Source: UBA1479 sp002706405
Lineage (GTDB): Bacteria; Pseudomonadota; Alphaproteobacteria; Rhodospirillales; Casp-alpha2
Direction: 5' to 3'
Length of the DNA: 64,000 nucleotides
Assembly (NCBI GenBank): GCA_963972255.1
Contig: CAXATO010000012.1
Span: 1-64,000 of the forward strand
A program made the translations under genes and the position numbers. The notes beneath the pieces are model-generated. The model was not told the DNA's origin and did not search any database. It saw only the letters and a program-made list of their open reading frames with translations. Below, one piece after another: positions 32,138 to 40,916 of the stretch; the stretch's first letter is position 1; every line of letters starts with the position of its first letter.

Positions 32138-33301
32138 CTCCTTGCCCTCAAGCCATTCCAGGAAAGCGCCGCCGGCGGCGGAGACGTAGGAAAAGTCGCT
32201 CCTGACGCCGGCATTGATCAGGGCCGCCACCGTATCCCCACCCCCGGCGACGGACGTCAGGCTGCCGGCCTGGGTCAACGCCGCGGCGGCGCGGGCCAGC
32301 TCATTGGTGCCGGCGTCGAAGGGTTTGATCTCGAACGCGCCCAGGGGGCCGTTCCAGACCAGGGTGCGGCAGTCCTTCAGCCGCTTGGTCAGGTCCTGGA
32401 CGGTGGCCGGGCCGACGTCCAGCATCATGGCGTCATCGGGCATGGCGTGCACGTCGACCACTTCCGACGGTGCTCCTTCCTTGAATTCACGGGCGATGAC
32501 GGCGTCGACGGGCAGGGCCACCGCGCAGCCGGCCTTTTCCGCGCGGGCCAGAATATCCTTTGCCGCGTCCGCCATATCGTGTTCGCACAGCGACTTGCCG
32601 ACGTTGATGCCCTGGGCGTGCAGAAAGGTATTGGCCATGCCGCCGCCGATGATCAGCAAATCGACCTTTTCCACCAGATTGCCCAGGACTTCCATCTTGG
32701 TCGACACCTTGGCGCCGCCGACCACGGCGGCAACCGGGTGTTCGGGGGCTTCCAGGGCCTTGGTCAGGGCATCCAGTTCCGCCTGCATCAGGCGCCCGGC
32801 GGCGGCCGGCAGGATGCGGGCGATGGCCTCGGTCGAGGCATGGGCCCGGTGCGACACGGAGAACGCGTCGTTGACGTAGACATCGCCCAGCGCCGCCAGT
32901 TCGGCCGCGAAGGCCGCGTCGTTGGCTTCTTCCTCGGCGTGGAACCGCAGGTTTTCGAGGACACAAATCTCGCCGTCCTGCAGGGCGTCGACCACGGTTT
33001 TTGCCGCCGGCCCGACGCAATCGGCGGCGAAAGCGACCGGGCGGCCGAGGATACCCGACAGGGCCTCAGCCACGGGTTTCAGGCTCATGGCGGGCACGAC
33101 CTTGCCCTTGGGCCGGTCGAAGTGGGACAGCACGCAAACCCGCGCGCCCGCCGCCGCCAGATCGGTCAGAGTCAGGGCGGACCGTTCCAGGCGCGTGGCG
33201 TCGGAAATCTTGCCGTCCTTCATGGGGACGTTGAGGTCGCAACGGACCAGGACGGTTTTGCCCCGGACGTCGAAATCATCGATGGTCTTGAACTGGCGCA
33301 T
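32108..33301 (-). CDS. pgk: Phosphoglycerate kinase
   Basis: Predicted 397-residue glycolytic/Calvin-type kinase. Seen: KTVLVRCDLNVPMKDGKISD, the substrate loop LSHFDRPKGK, VYVNDAFSVSHRAHAS, VVGGAKVSTKMEVL, and the nucleotide site WNGPLGAFEI plus SVAGGGDTVAALINAG. Length normal. It is on its own here; gap and fba genes are not adjacent. Its 3' end is convergent with the HAMP protein gene and overlaps it by 30 bp. Confidence 0.97.
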   Translation of the reverse strand: MRQFKTIDDFDVRGKTVLVRCDLNVPMKDGKISDATRLERSALTLTDLAAAGARVCVLSHFDRPKGKVVPAMSLKPVAEALSGILGRPVAFAADCVGPAAKTVVDALQDGEICVLENLRFHAEEEANDAAFAAELAALGDVYVNDAFSVSHRAHASTEAIARILPAAAGRLMQAELDALTKALEAPEHPVAAVVGGAKVSTKMEVLGNLVEKVDLLIIGGGMANTFLHAQGINVGKSLCEHDMADAAKDILARAEKAGCAVALPVDAVIAREFKEGAPSEVVDVHAMPDDAMMLDVGPATVQDLTKRLKDCRTLVWNGPLGAFEIKPFDAGTNELARAAAALTQAGSLTSVAGGGDTVAALINAGVRSDFSYVSAAGGAFLEWLEGKELPGVAVLRS

Positions 33302-33395
33302 GGTACGGATATCCCCTGGGTCGGTTTCTTGGTCGCGGAATTGCCGGGGTTATAGGCGGAAGTGGCCGCGCCGCCAAGGGGGCGTTGCGCGGAAC

Positions 33396-34649
33396 CTAGG
33401 GCGTCAGGCGCTTGATCTCGGCGGCCGCGGCATCGGCCTTGGCCGTTTCGCCAAGCACCCGATAGGCCTTCTCCAACCGCTGCCAGCCGGCCAGGTCGTC
33501 CGGGGTTTCCTTCAAGCGGTCGGCCAGGCGCTGGACCATGCCGCGGATCATGGCGTCGCGGTCCTCGGCGGTCATGTCCTGGGCCGCTTCCATCTGTTCG
33601 CGGCTCGGCCCCGGCTGGGCGCCCGGCGCGTCTTCCGCCGCGGCATGGGGATGGCCGGCATGGGGATCGTCGGCCCCTTCGGGCGGCATGATCGGGGTCG
33701 AGGGGCGCAGCACCGGCGGCTGGGTCGCGATCAGCTTGCGGGCGTTTTCCGACATGGTGATGGTCAGAGGATCGATCTTCAGCTCCTCGGCGGCGCGGGC
33801 GATCTGTTGGCGCACCACGGGCACCCAAGGGGCGTCCTCCGATGAAACGGCGACCAGGTCGGCCCAGTCCTGCAGGGCGCCCGAGACGTCGCCCGCCTGG
33901 GCTTTTTGCAGGCCCAGGTAATAACGGGCCTTGGGGTCGAACGGCGCCTTGTCGCGCACGGCGCGGAAGATCGCCGCCGCGTCATCCGTGACCTTCATCC
34001 GGCTGGTCAGGACCAGGGCCTCGGCATAGGCGATCTCGACATCCGTGCGCCCGTCGGCGATCTCGCGCGCGCGGGCAAAGACCTTCAGGGCATCGGGAAA
34101 ACGCTCCAGGGCCATATAGCTGTGGCCGAGCAGCAGCCAGCCCTCGATGTCCCCGGGATTGTTCTTAAGGCGTTCCATCAGGCGGCTCAGCATGGCCGTC
34201 ATTTCCGGCCCCGGATCGACCGGGCCGCCGGCGGTTTGCGGTGCCGACTGCGCGGCGGGAACTTCACGGGTGGCAAAGGGCTGGTCCGGCTGATCGGGTG
34301 AGCCCAGAACGACATAGAGTGCCGCCGCCGCCAGCGGCACGCCGGCGCCGATCAGGGCCGCGGTCAGGCGCCGGGGGGCCTCGCCGGCCGCCCTGCCGGA
34401 GCCGGCCTGCAATTCCGCATCGGCGGCCAGCATGCGGCGTTGAACCTCAAGGCGCGCCGCCTCCGCCCCCTCAGCATCAAGCAGGCCTTCGGCGGCGTCG
34501 CGTTCAATTTCCTTCAACTGGTCGCGGAACACGGTCAGGTCGTATGCGGCGCGGGCCGCGGAGGCGGCATTGCGGCGCAACAGCGGACCGGCCAGGGCCA
34601 GGCCGACGAGGGCGGCCAGCACCGCCATGGCGACGACCAGGGCGGTCAT
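33396..34649 (-). CDS. ccmI: Cytochrome c biogenesis protein CcmI
   Basis: Predicted 417-residue protein: two membrane helices (about 3-22 and 92-112) around a cytoplasmic segment, then a periplasmic TPR region (LLLGHSYMALERFPDALKVFARA, FDPKARYYLGLQKAQAGDVSG) that chaperones apocytochrome c. The C-terminal part has another TPR-like segment (WQRLEKAYRVLGETAKAD). Last gene of the ccm operon; its ATG overlaps the ccmH stop by 4 bases. Confidence 0.92.
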   Translation of the reverse strand: MTALVVAMAVLAALVGLALAGPLLRRNAASAARAAYDLTVFRDQLKEIERDAAEGLLDAEGAEAARLEVQRRMLAADAELQAGSGRAAGEAPRRLTAALIGAGVPLAAAALYVVLGSPDQPDQPFATREVPAAQSAPQTAGGPVDPGPEMTAMLSRLMERLKNNPGDIEGWLLLGHSYMALERFPDALKVFARAREIADGRTDVEIAYAEALVLTSRMKVTDDAAAIFRAVRDKAPFDPKARYYLGLQKAQAGDVSGALQDWADLVAVSSEDAPWVPVVRQQIARAAEELKIDPLTITMSENARKLIATQPPVLRPSTPIMPPEGADDPHAGHPHAAAEDAPGAQPGPSREQMEAAQDMTAEDRDAMIRGMVQRLADRLKETPDDLAGWQRLEKAYRVLGETAKADAAAAEIKRLTP

Positions 34650-35122
34650 GGGGCGTCATCCTTAAGCAAGTTGTTCAGGCGGGCCTGTTCGTCGGGCGTC
34701 AGGGGCTGCTGCGCCGGCGCGACCGCGCGGCGGCGGCGGCGGAAAAACAGGATCAGGGCGAGAATGCCAAACAGGGCGACGACCGCCGGGCCGACCCAAA
34801 GCACCAGGGTCGCGCGGTTGACGGGCGGCTTCAGCAGCACGAAATCGCCGTAACGCGCGACCACGTAGTCGAGGACCTGGTCGTTGCTGTCGCCGGCTTT
34901 CAGGCGCTCGCGCACCAGCACGCGCAGATCACGGGCCAGGCCCGCGTCGGAATCGTCGATCGACTGGTTCTGGCAGACCAGGCAGCGCAGGTTCTTGGAG
35001 ATCACCCGCGCGCGGTGTTCCAGCGCCGGGTCGGCAAGCATTTCGTCCGGATTGACCGCCCGGGCCGGTGACAGGGGCAGAACGGACAGCAGCAGGGCGA
35101 CGAAAATAGCGGCGCGAATCAT
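34646..35122 (-). CDS. ccmH: Cytochrome c maturation thiol oxidoreductase CcmH
   Basis: Predicted 158-residue protein with a signal peptide, the redox motif LRCLVCQNQSI (two Cys that reduce apocytochrome), and a C-terminal membrane helix (about 108-127, LVLWVGPAVVALFGILALILF) followed by a basic tail. It lacks the TPR domain of E. coli CcmH, which is supplied by CcmI here. Start overlaps the ccmG stop by 4 bases. Confidence 0.95.
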   Translation of the reverse strand: MIRAAIFVALLLSVLPLSPARAVNPDEMLADPALEHRARVISKNLRCLVCQNQSIDDSDAGLARDLRVLVRERLKAGDSNDQVLDYVVARYGDFVLLKPPVNRATLVLWVGPAVVALFGILALILFFRRRRRAVAPAQQPLTPDEQARLNNLLKDDAP

Positions 35123-35679
35123 TTGTCGGCTTCCTGGATCGAGCGGATCAGCGGCAGGATTTCCTTTTCCAGCTTATCGCCGACGATGGGGCCGACATGC
35201 TTGAAGCGGATGCGCCCGCTGCCGTCGACGATGAAGGTTTCCGGCACGCCGTATACCCCCCAATCGATGCCGACGCGCCCGCTTTCATCGGCGCCCGTGG
35301 CCGTATAGTTGTCGCCCAACCGGTCCAGCCAGGCGCGGGCCGCTTCAGGCGTGTCCTTGTAGTTCAGGCCGTAGACGGGAACGATGCCCATCTTGGCCAG
35401 CTTGTTGATCTCGGGGTGTTCGGCGCGGCAGGGCACGCACCAGCTGGCGAACACGTTGACGATGCTGACCTCGCCCTTTTTCAGGTCGGCCGTGGAAAAG
35501 CCCGTGGCCGCGTCGCCATTCGGGCCGCCGGCGACGGGCGGCAGGGTGAACTCGGGGGCCGGCTTGTCGATCAGGGCCGAGGGGATGATTTTCGGGTCCT
35601 TGGTCAGGCCGATCCCGAAATAGATCGCGAGCACCAGGAACAGGCCGAGCGGCAGCAGATAGAGCAGGCGCGATTTCAT
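35119..35679 (-). CDS. ccmG: Thiol:disulfide oxidoreductase CcmG/DsbE
   Basis: Predicted 186-residue membrane-tethered thioredoxin-like protein. N-terminal anchor (about 5-25), thioredoxin active site FASWCVPCRAEHP, and the GVYGVPETFIVDGSGRI segment with the cis-Pro. It passes electrons to apocytochrome c/CcmH. 9 bases after ccmF and coupled to ccmH. Confidence 0.95.
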   Translation of the reverse strand: MKSRLLYLLPLGLFLVLAIYFGIGLTKDPKIIPSALIDKPAPEFTLPPVAGGPNGDAATGFSTADLKKGEVSIVNVFASWCVPCRAEHPEINKLAKMGIVPVYGLNYKDTPEAARAWLDRLGDNYTATGADESGRVGIDWGVYGVPETFIVDGSGRIRFKHVGPIVGDKLEKEILPLIRSIQEADK

Positions 35680-35688
35680 GGCCTGTCC

Positions 35689-37686
35689 TCAGTCCGCGCC
35701 GACGGCCTGGGCCACGGGGGCACGGCGTGACGACGGGGCGCCGATGCGGTGGCGGCGGTCCGACAGGCTGAGCGCCCCGCCCGCGACCATGATCATCAGC
35801 CCGCCCCACATCCAGGCGACCAGCGGATTGAAGTACAGCCGCGTGACGAAGCCGGGTTTGCCGTCGGGCGTGGTGCCCTCGTCGCCGATCACGGCGTAGA
35901 TGTCGCCCAGGAAGGTGGGCTCGATCCCCGCTTCGGTGGTCGGCTGGCCCGACACGTTGTAGACGCGCTTTTCCGGGTCGAGCACGACCAGCACCCGCCC
36001 GTCCTTGGACACCGTGAAATGACCGGCCGTGAAGGCGTAGTTGGGGCCTTGGCCGTTCTTGGCGCCGTCGAAGCGGAATTCGTAGCCGGCCAGCGTCACC
36101 GTATCGCCCGGCGCCATGACCTGGATGCTTTCCTTGACCCAGGCCCCGGCGCCGGTCATCCCGGCGATGGTCACGGCCAGGCCCAAATGGGCCAGGGTCA
36201 TGCCCCAGGCGGCACGCGGTTGGCGCGCCAGACGGCTGAGGGCGCGGCTCAGGCCGTCGCGGCCCAGGCGCGAACGTTCGGCCAGTTCAACCAGGGTGCC
36301 GATGGCGAGCCAGGCCGCCAGCGCCATGCCGACGATGCCCAGGAACGGGCCGTCCGTGACCAGGGCCCAGGCGGCGACGGCGGCCAGCAGGGCGGCCACC
36401 ATGGCGGGCCACAGGCGGGCGACGGCGGCGCGCCAATCGCCCCGTTTCCAGTGCAGCATGGGGCCGATCGCCATGACCACGATCATGGGCAGCATGATGG
36501 GGATGAACACGGCGTTGAAGAACGGCGGGCCGACCGAAACCTTGCCGCCGCCGACGGCGTCGAGCATCAGGGGATAGAGCGTGCCCAGCAGCACCACCGC
36601 CGTGGCCGTCGCCATGACCAGATTGTTGAACAGCAGCCCGCCTTCGCGGCTGATCGGCTGAAACAGGCCGGTGGACATCAGCTGCGGCCCGCGCCAGGCA
36701 TAAAGGGCGAGCGAGCCGCCGATGACGATGATCAGTAGGACCAGGATGAACACGCCGCGCGTTGGGTCCGTGGCGAAGGCATGGACCGAGGTCAGCACGC
36801 CCGAGCGCACCAGGAAGGTGCCCAAGAGGCTCATGGAAAAGGTGATGATGGCGAGCAGGATGGTCCAGCCCTTCAAGGTGTCGCGCTTTTCCACCACCGT
36901 CGCCGAATGCAGCAGGGCCGTGCCCGCCAGCCAGGGCATGAACGACGCGTTCTCGACCGGATCCCAATACCACCAGCCGCCCCAGCCCAGTTCGTAATAG
37001 GCCCACCAGCTGCCCAAGCCGATACCGGCCGTGAGGAAACACCAGGCGGCGAGCGTCCAGGGCCGCACCCAGCGCGCCCAGGCGGCGTCGACGCGGCCTT
37101 CGATCAAGGCGGCGATGGCGAAGGAAAAGGCCATGGAGAAGCCGACATAGCCCAGGTAAAGCATGGGCGGATGGAAGGCGAGGCCTGGGTCCTGCAGCAG
37201 CGGGTTCAGGTCGTTGCCGTTGACCGGTGCGGGGATCAGCCGCTCGAACGGGTTCGAGGTCAGCAGGATGAACAGGTAAAAGCCCACGGCGATCAGCGCC
37301 TGGATCGACAGCACGCGGGCACGCAGGCTGGGCGGCAGGTTGGCGCCGAAGGCGGCGACGGCCGATCCGAACAGGGACAAGATCAGCACCCACAGCAGCA
37401 TGGAGCCCTCGTGATTCCCCCACACGCCGGAGATTTTGTAGAGCAGCGGCTTATCCGTGTGCGAATTCTCGGCGACGTTGAGGACCGAAAAATCCGACGT
37501 GACATAAAGATAGGTCAGGCAGCCGAAGGCGACGGCGACCATCAGGAACTGCATGAGGGCCGCCGGGCGGGCCACCGCCATCCATCCGGCGTCGCCCCGA
37601 TGGGCGCCGATCAGCGGTAGGGTCGCCTGTACGGCGGAAACGAACAGCGCCAGGATCAGCGCGAAATGCCCCAGTTCGGCGATCAT
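35689..37686 (-). CDS. ccmF: Heme lyase subunit CcmF
   Basis: Predicted 665-residue polytopic protein with about 14-15 membrane helices. The WWD heme-handling domain is seen as GWGGWWYWDPVENASFMPWL; conserved histidines occur in SNPFERL-flanking loops, PGLAFHPPMLY and LLHSATVVEKRD. It attaches heme to apocytochrome c with CcmH and CcmI. Start coupled to the ccmE stop by a 4-base overlap. Confidence 0.96.
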   Translation of the reverse strand: MIAELGHFALILALFVSAVQATLPLIGAHRGDAGWMAVARPAALMQFLMVAVAFGCLTYLYVTSDFSVLNVAENSHTDKPLLYKISGVWGNHEGSMLLWVLILSLFGSAVAAFGANLPPSLRARVLSIQALIAVGFYLFILLTSNPFERLIPAPVNGNDLNPLLQDPGLAFHPPMLYLGYVGFSMAFSFAIAALIEGRVDAAWARWVRPWTLAAWCFLTAGIGLGSWWAYYELGWGGWWYWDPVENASFMPWLAGTALLHSATVVEKRDTLKGWTILLAIITFSMSLLGTFLVRSGVLTSVHAFATDPTRGVFILVLLIIVIGGSLALYAWRGPQLMSTGLFQPISREGGLLFNNLVMATATAVVLLGTLYPLMLDAVGGGKVSVGPPFFNAVFIPIMLPMIVVMAIGPMLHWKRGDWRAAVARLWPAMVAALLAAVAAWALVTDGPFLGIVGMALAAWLAIGTLVELAERSRLGRDGLSRALSRLARQPRAAWGMTLAHLGLAVTIAGMTGAGAWVKESIQVMAPGDTVTLAGYEFRFDGAKNGQGPNYAFTAGHFTVSKDGRVLVVLDPEKRVYNVSGQPTTEAGIEPTFLGDIYAVIGDEGTTPDGKPGFVTRLYFNPLVAWMWGGLMIMVAGGALSLSDRRHRIGAPSSRRAPVAQAVGAD

Positions 37687-38138
37687 TTGGCGGGGTCCCC
37701 TTTGCCTGATCCTTCCTGCCAGCGGCCGGATTTCTTCAGCGCGTCGGCGACCTCGGGCGGCATGTAGTTTTCATCGTGCTTGGCCAGGACTTCCTCGGCC
37801 ACGAACAAGCCGCCCTGCAGGCGGCCTTCGGTGACCACGCCCTGCCCCTCACGGAACAGGTCGGGCAGGATGCCCCGGTAGGTCACGTCGACGACATTGG
37901 CGCCGTCGGTGATGCGAAAGGCGGTGACGGCGCCGCCGGGTTTCTTCACGCTGCCTTCTTCGACCAGGCCGCCCAGGCGCACGCGGCGGTCGATCTTGAC
38001 CTTGCCTTCGGCGACGTCGGTGGGGGAATGGAAGAACACGATACTGTCCTCGAACGCGGTCAGCACCAGGGCGGCGGCGACACCCAGCAGGCACAGCCCG
38101 ATGGCGGCGAAAGTCAGGCGTTTATGCTTACGCTTCAC
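37683..38138 (-). CDS. ccmE: Heme chaperone CcmE
   Basis: Predicted 151-residue membrane-tethered OB-fold protein. N-terminal anchor (about 9-29), body with RRVRLGGLVEEGSV and YRGILPDLFREGQGVV, and the covalent heme-binding segment VLAKHDENYMPPEV, with the His that forms the heme bond. It accepts heme from CcmABCD and hands it to CcmF. Coupled to ccmD and ccmF. Confidence 0.96.
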   Translation of the reverse strand: MKRKHKRLTFAAIGLCLLGVAAALVLTAFEDSIVFFHSPTDVAEGKVKIDRRVRLGGLVEEGSVKKPGGAVTAFRITDGANVVDVTYRGILPDLFREGQGVVTEGRLQGGLFVAEEVLAKHDENYMPPEVADALKKSGRWQEGSGKGDPAK

Positions 38139-38344
38139 GGCTGCGCCGCTCCGTCGTTCGTGGGGGATGCCCGTCGGGCGCGCGGGGCTTCCCCTTCCAA
38201 TTGGGCCAGCTCACGTTCGGCGGCCTTGAGGCCGCGCAGGCTGAGCCACAGCAGGACCGCGAGAACGCCGATCACGGCGCCATAGCTGGGCCAGACGAAG
38301 CCCGCGTAGCCGCCCATGTCGAGGAATGTGCTGATGTCGGTCAT
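38135..38344 (-). CDS. ccmD: Heme exporter subunit CcmD
   Basis: Predicted 69-residue single-pass protein: MTDISTFLDMGGYAGFVWPS followed by a membrane helix (VIGVLAVLLWLSL) and a charged tail with AERELAQLEGEAPRARR. Typical of CcmD, which helps release holo-CcmE. A 170 bp gap separates it from ccmC. Within that gap TTGCCC (38484-38489) and TAAACT (38462-38467) on the minus strand are 16 bp apart and might be an internal promoter. Confidence 0.88.
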   Translation of the reverse strand: MTDISTFLDMGGYAGFVWPSYGAVIGVLAVLLWLSLRGLKAAERELAQLEGEAPRARRASPTNDGAAQP

Positions 38345-38514
38345 GGTGCTGGAAAGGGGCCCTCTGAATACGGCATTTATGTGGTGCATGTGGTGACCAT
38401 GCGGGGGAATGGCAACGCCGGCATCATATCCCCGATACCGGCGCCGTTCTTGATGCAGGTCAGTTTAGCGGCCCGAACCTCCGGGGCAAGGTTGCATTTT
38501 ATTGAATATGTTTT

Positions 38515-39246
38515 TCACGCCCCGGCTTCCTCGGCCTGGATCTGGCGCCGCGCGCGCAGGCGGGTTTCCGTCAGCTCGCGGCGCATGCGCAGCATCAGCA
38601 CCCACAGATAATAGGTCGTGAACGCTCCGATCATCAGGAACAGGGGCCACAGCATGTCGGGATGGATGGTCGGCCCACCCATGCGCACGATGGACGCCGG
38701 CTGATGCAGGGTGTTCCACCAGTCCACGGAAAACTTGATGATCGGCACGTTGACGAGGCCGACCATGGCCAGGATCGCCGAGGCCTTGGACCCCCGCTGC
38801 GGATCGTCGAAGGCGCTGTTGAGCGCCATGTAGCCGAGATACAGAAAGAACAGCACCAGGACCGAGGTCAGCCGCGCGTCCCACACCCACCAGGCCCCCC
38901 ACATGGGCTTGCCCCAAAGCGCGCCGGTGAGGAGTGCGAGGAAGGTGAAGCAGGCGCCGATGGGGGCCGTCGCACGGGCCGCCACATCGGCCACCGGATG
39001 CTTCCAGATCAGCCCCACGGCGGCGGAGATCGCCAAGCCGACGTAGCAGAACAGCGACATCCAGGCCGCCGGCACATGCACGTACATGATGCGCACGGTC
39101 TCGCCCTGCTGATAATCGGCGGGCGAGGCGAACAGGCCCAGATACAGCCCGGCTGCGGCCAGCGCGATCGTCGCCCCGGCCAGCCAGGGGCTGAGCACCG
39201 TGGCCAGCTTCATGAAGCGGCGCGGATTGGCGAAATAATTGAACAT
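38515..39246 (-). CDS. ccmC: Heme transporter/handling protein CcmC
   Basis: Predicted 243-residue protein with six membrane helices. The WWD domain reads WGKPMWGAWWVWDARLTS; flanking His residues are in VHVPAAWMS and near WWNTLHQPASI. It loads heme onto CcmE. Length normal. 28 bases after ccmB. Confidence 0.95.
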   Translation of the reverse strand: MFNYFANPRRFMKLATVLSPWLAGATIALAAAGLYLGLFASPADYQQGETVRIMYVHVPAAWMSLFCYVGLAISAAVGLIWKHPVADVAARATAPIGACFTFLALLTGALWGKPMWGAWWVWDARLTSVLVLFFLYLGYMALNSAFDDPQRGSKASAILAMVGLVNVPIIKFSVDWWNTLHQPASIVRMGGPTIHPDMLWPLFLMIGAFTTYYLWVLMLRMRRELTETRLRARRQIQAEEAGA

Positions 39247-39274
39247 GGCCGGGAAGCTACCCCCTTCCTTTGAT

Positions 39275-39940
39275 TTATTCCAGGGCCTGGCGCAGGCCGG
39301 CGGCCGCCCCCCAGGGGCAGAGGGCCAGGGCACCCGCGAAGATCGCGCCCAGCAGCAGCAGGGGGGCGCGGGCCGGGAAGCCGCCGATGGCGGCCTCGAC
39401 CGCGCCGACGCCGAAGATCAGCACGGGAATGAACAGCGGCAGGATCAACAGCGCCAGCAGCACCCCGCCCCGGCGCGAGCCCAGGATCAGGGCCGCGCCC
39501 ACGGCGCCGATCAGGCTGAGCGTCGGCGTGCCCAGCAACAGCGCCAGCAGCAACAGGCCGAAGCCGTCCGCCGGCATGTTCAGCAGCACCGCCAGCACGG
39601 GGGCGGCGATGATCAGCGGCAGGCCGGTGATCAACCAATGGGCCAGAACCTTGGCCAGCACGACGACCTCCAGGGCCGGCGGGCTGAGGGCCAGAAGCTC
39701 CAGCGAACCGTCCTCGAAATCCGTGTGGAACAGGCGTTCCAGCGACAGCAGGACCGACAGCAGGGCCGCGACCCACAGCACCCCGGGGGCGATGCGGGCC
39801 AGCACGTTGGGCTCCGGCCCCACGCCCAAGGGAAACAGCACCACGGCGATGACGAAGAACATGACGACCATGGCGCTGTCCATGCCCTGGCGGAGCGCCA
39901 GGCGCAGGTCGCGCATCAGGATGGCGCGGAAGCCGGTCAT
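39275..39940 (-). CDS. ccmB: Heme exporter permease CcmB
   Basis: Predicted 221-residue protein with six membrane helices, starting MTGFRAILMRDLRLALRQG. Contains DFEDGSLELLALSP and LLLALLLGTPTLSLIGAVGAAL, both usual in CcmB. It partners CcmA in the ABC module that releases heme-loaded CcmE. ATG overlaps the ccmA stop by 4 bases. Confidence 0.95.
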   Translation of the reverse strand: MTGFRAILMRDLRLALRQGMDSAMVVMFFVIAVVLFPLGVGPEPNVLARIAPGVLWVAALLSVLLSLERLFHTDFEDGSLELLALSPPALEVVVLAKVLAHWLITGLPLIIAAPVLAVLLNMPADGFGLLLLALLLGTPTLSLIGAVGAALILGSRRGGVLLALLILPLFIPVLIFGVGAVEAAIGGFPARAPLLLLGAIFAGALALCPWGAAAGLRQALE

Positions 39941-40590
39941 GCGGCGTCTTCCGCGTCGACCGTCGGGCGGGCGGCGAAGGAGGCAAGGTCCAGGCTGGCC
40001 GCGTCCGTCAACCCCAGGTCCGAATGGGTCGAGACCACGGCCATGCCGCCGCCATTGCGGTGGCGCTGGATCAGGCCGCGCAGCCGGTCCAGGGTTTCCG
40101 CGTCCAACGCCGTCGCCGGCTCGTCCAGCAGCCAGAGGGCCGAGGGGGCCAGGGCCAAGCGGGCCAGGTTCAACCGCCGTTTCTGCCCGGCCGACAGAAA
40201 CCGCGCCGGCAGATCGGACAGCGGGCCGATGCCGAGCGCGTCCAGCGCCGGGGCGACCGCCGCATCGGGGTCGGCGCCCATCAGCCCGGCCCAGAAGGCC
40301 AGATTTTCCCAGGCGGTGAGCGCCGGTTTCACGGCGTCCAAATGGCCGAGATAGCGCAGCCGCCCGCGATGGGCGTCGGGGTCTTCGGTCACGGCCGCGC
40401 CGTTCCAGGCGAGCGTTCCCGCCGCCGGCGGCAGCAGCCCGGCCATCAGCCGCAGCAGCGAGGATTTGCCGGAGCCGTTGGGCCCTGTCAAGACCAGCGC
40501 CCCGCCGCTTTCGATCTGGAACGCCAGGCCCCGGAACACGGGCCGGGCGCTGCGCAGGCAGTCGAGCGATGTGCCTTCGAAACGGTTCAC
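39937..40590 (-). CDS. ccmA: Heme exporter ATP-binding protein CcmA
   Basis: Predicted 217-residue ABC ATPase. Walker A GPNGSGKSSLLRL near 36-48, signature LSAGQKRRLNLARL (altered from LSGGQ as usual in CcmA), Walker B LWLLDEPATALD, and switch His in VVSTHSD. First gene of the ccm operon. A structured RNA with terminator lies 100 nt upstream on the same strand (40690-40817), so it may control expression of the whole operon. Confidence 0.95.
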   Translation of the reverse strand: MNRFEGTSLDCLRSARPVFRGLAFQIESGGALVLTGPNGSGKSSLLRLMAGLLPPAAGTLAWNGAAVTEDPDAHRGRLRYLGHLDAVKPALTAWENLAFWAGLMGADPDAAVAPALDALGIGPLSDLPARFLSAGQKRRLNLARLALAPSALWLLDEPATALDAETLDRLRGLIQRHRNGGGMAVVSTHSDLGLTDAASLDLASFAARPTVDAEDAA

Positions 40591-40689
40591 GGGGTCGATG
40601 ATCCTGTTCTGTCGGGCGAGGATGCGCCCCGGTCATAGATACCCCGGACGGGCCCGCGAATACAGGGGCCTCTGGCCGGGCCAACGACG

Positions 40690-40724
40690 AAAAAAAGCCG
40701 GGCTCTTGGGGAGAGCCCGGCTTT
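40690..40724 (-). terminator. Strong intrinsic terminator on the minus strand
   Basis: Arms at 40694-40706 and 40712-40724 form a perfect 13-bp GC-rich stem with a 5-nt loop. On the minus strand the stem is followed by a run of seven T (A-run at 40690-40696 on plus). The upstream flank on this strand is the structured RNA, not a protein gene. Confidence 0.9.
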
Positions 40725-40817
40725 GAGTTCGGCTGGTGCCGATTAAGGGGACCAGAGAGGGGGGTCTCTGGTTAATAGACGAGGAGGTCTATGGTTCTTA
40801 TTTAGCCCCCCGATTGG
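40690..40817 (-). ncRNA. Putative structured RNA with anti-Shine-Dalgarno loops (sRNA or ccm leader)
   Basis: Read on the minus strand, the region folds into a chain of hairpins and ends in the intrinsic terminator above. Hairpin B (40775-40792) has a 6-bp stem with loop CUCCUC; hairpin A (40751-40772) has an 8-bp stem with loop CCCCCC. A further dyad ATTGGGG-N11-CCCCAAT lies at 40813-40837, at or just before the start. A CATAAT box at 40824-40829 may be -10, but no -35 is seen, so the 5' end near 40817 is a guess. C-rich exposed loops of this sort occur in the alphaproteobacterial alpha-r14 and CcsR-like sRNA groups (general likeness only). Alternatively it is a leader that attenuates ccmA, which begins 100 nt downstream on the same strand. 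Confidence 0.6.
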
Positions 40818-40916
40818 GGCGAGATTATGTCCCCAATGTGATCTTTTCTTGTGCCTGGCCAAGCATTTGAAATTCCGTGCTTTTCCGGCGCCTCCCCAGG
40901 CGATATCCTCAAAAAC

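Larger units (their letters stand above)
40591..40916. other. 326 bp gap upstream of ccmA and of the phosphatase gene
   Basis: This divergent interval holds the structured RNA and terminator at 40690-40817 (minus strand). The part 40591-40689 is plain leader next to ccmA without obvious repeats, and 40838-40916 is the leader of the plus-strand phosphatase gene. No coding frame of interest is seen. Confidence 0.6.

Noticed and set aside
40859..40899. Possible 13-codon leader peptide frame before the structured RNA
   Set aside because: It starts ATGCTTGGCC on the minus strand at about 40866, but the start is upstream of the supposed RNA 5' end and there is no run of a regulatory amino acid.
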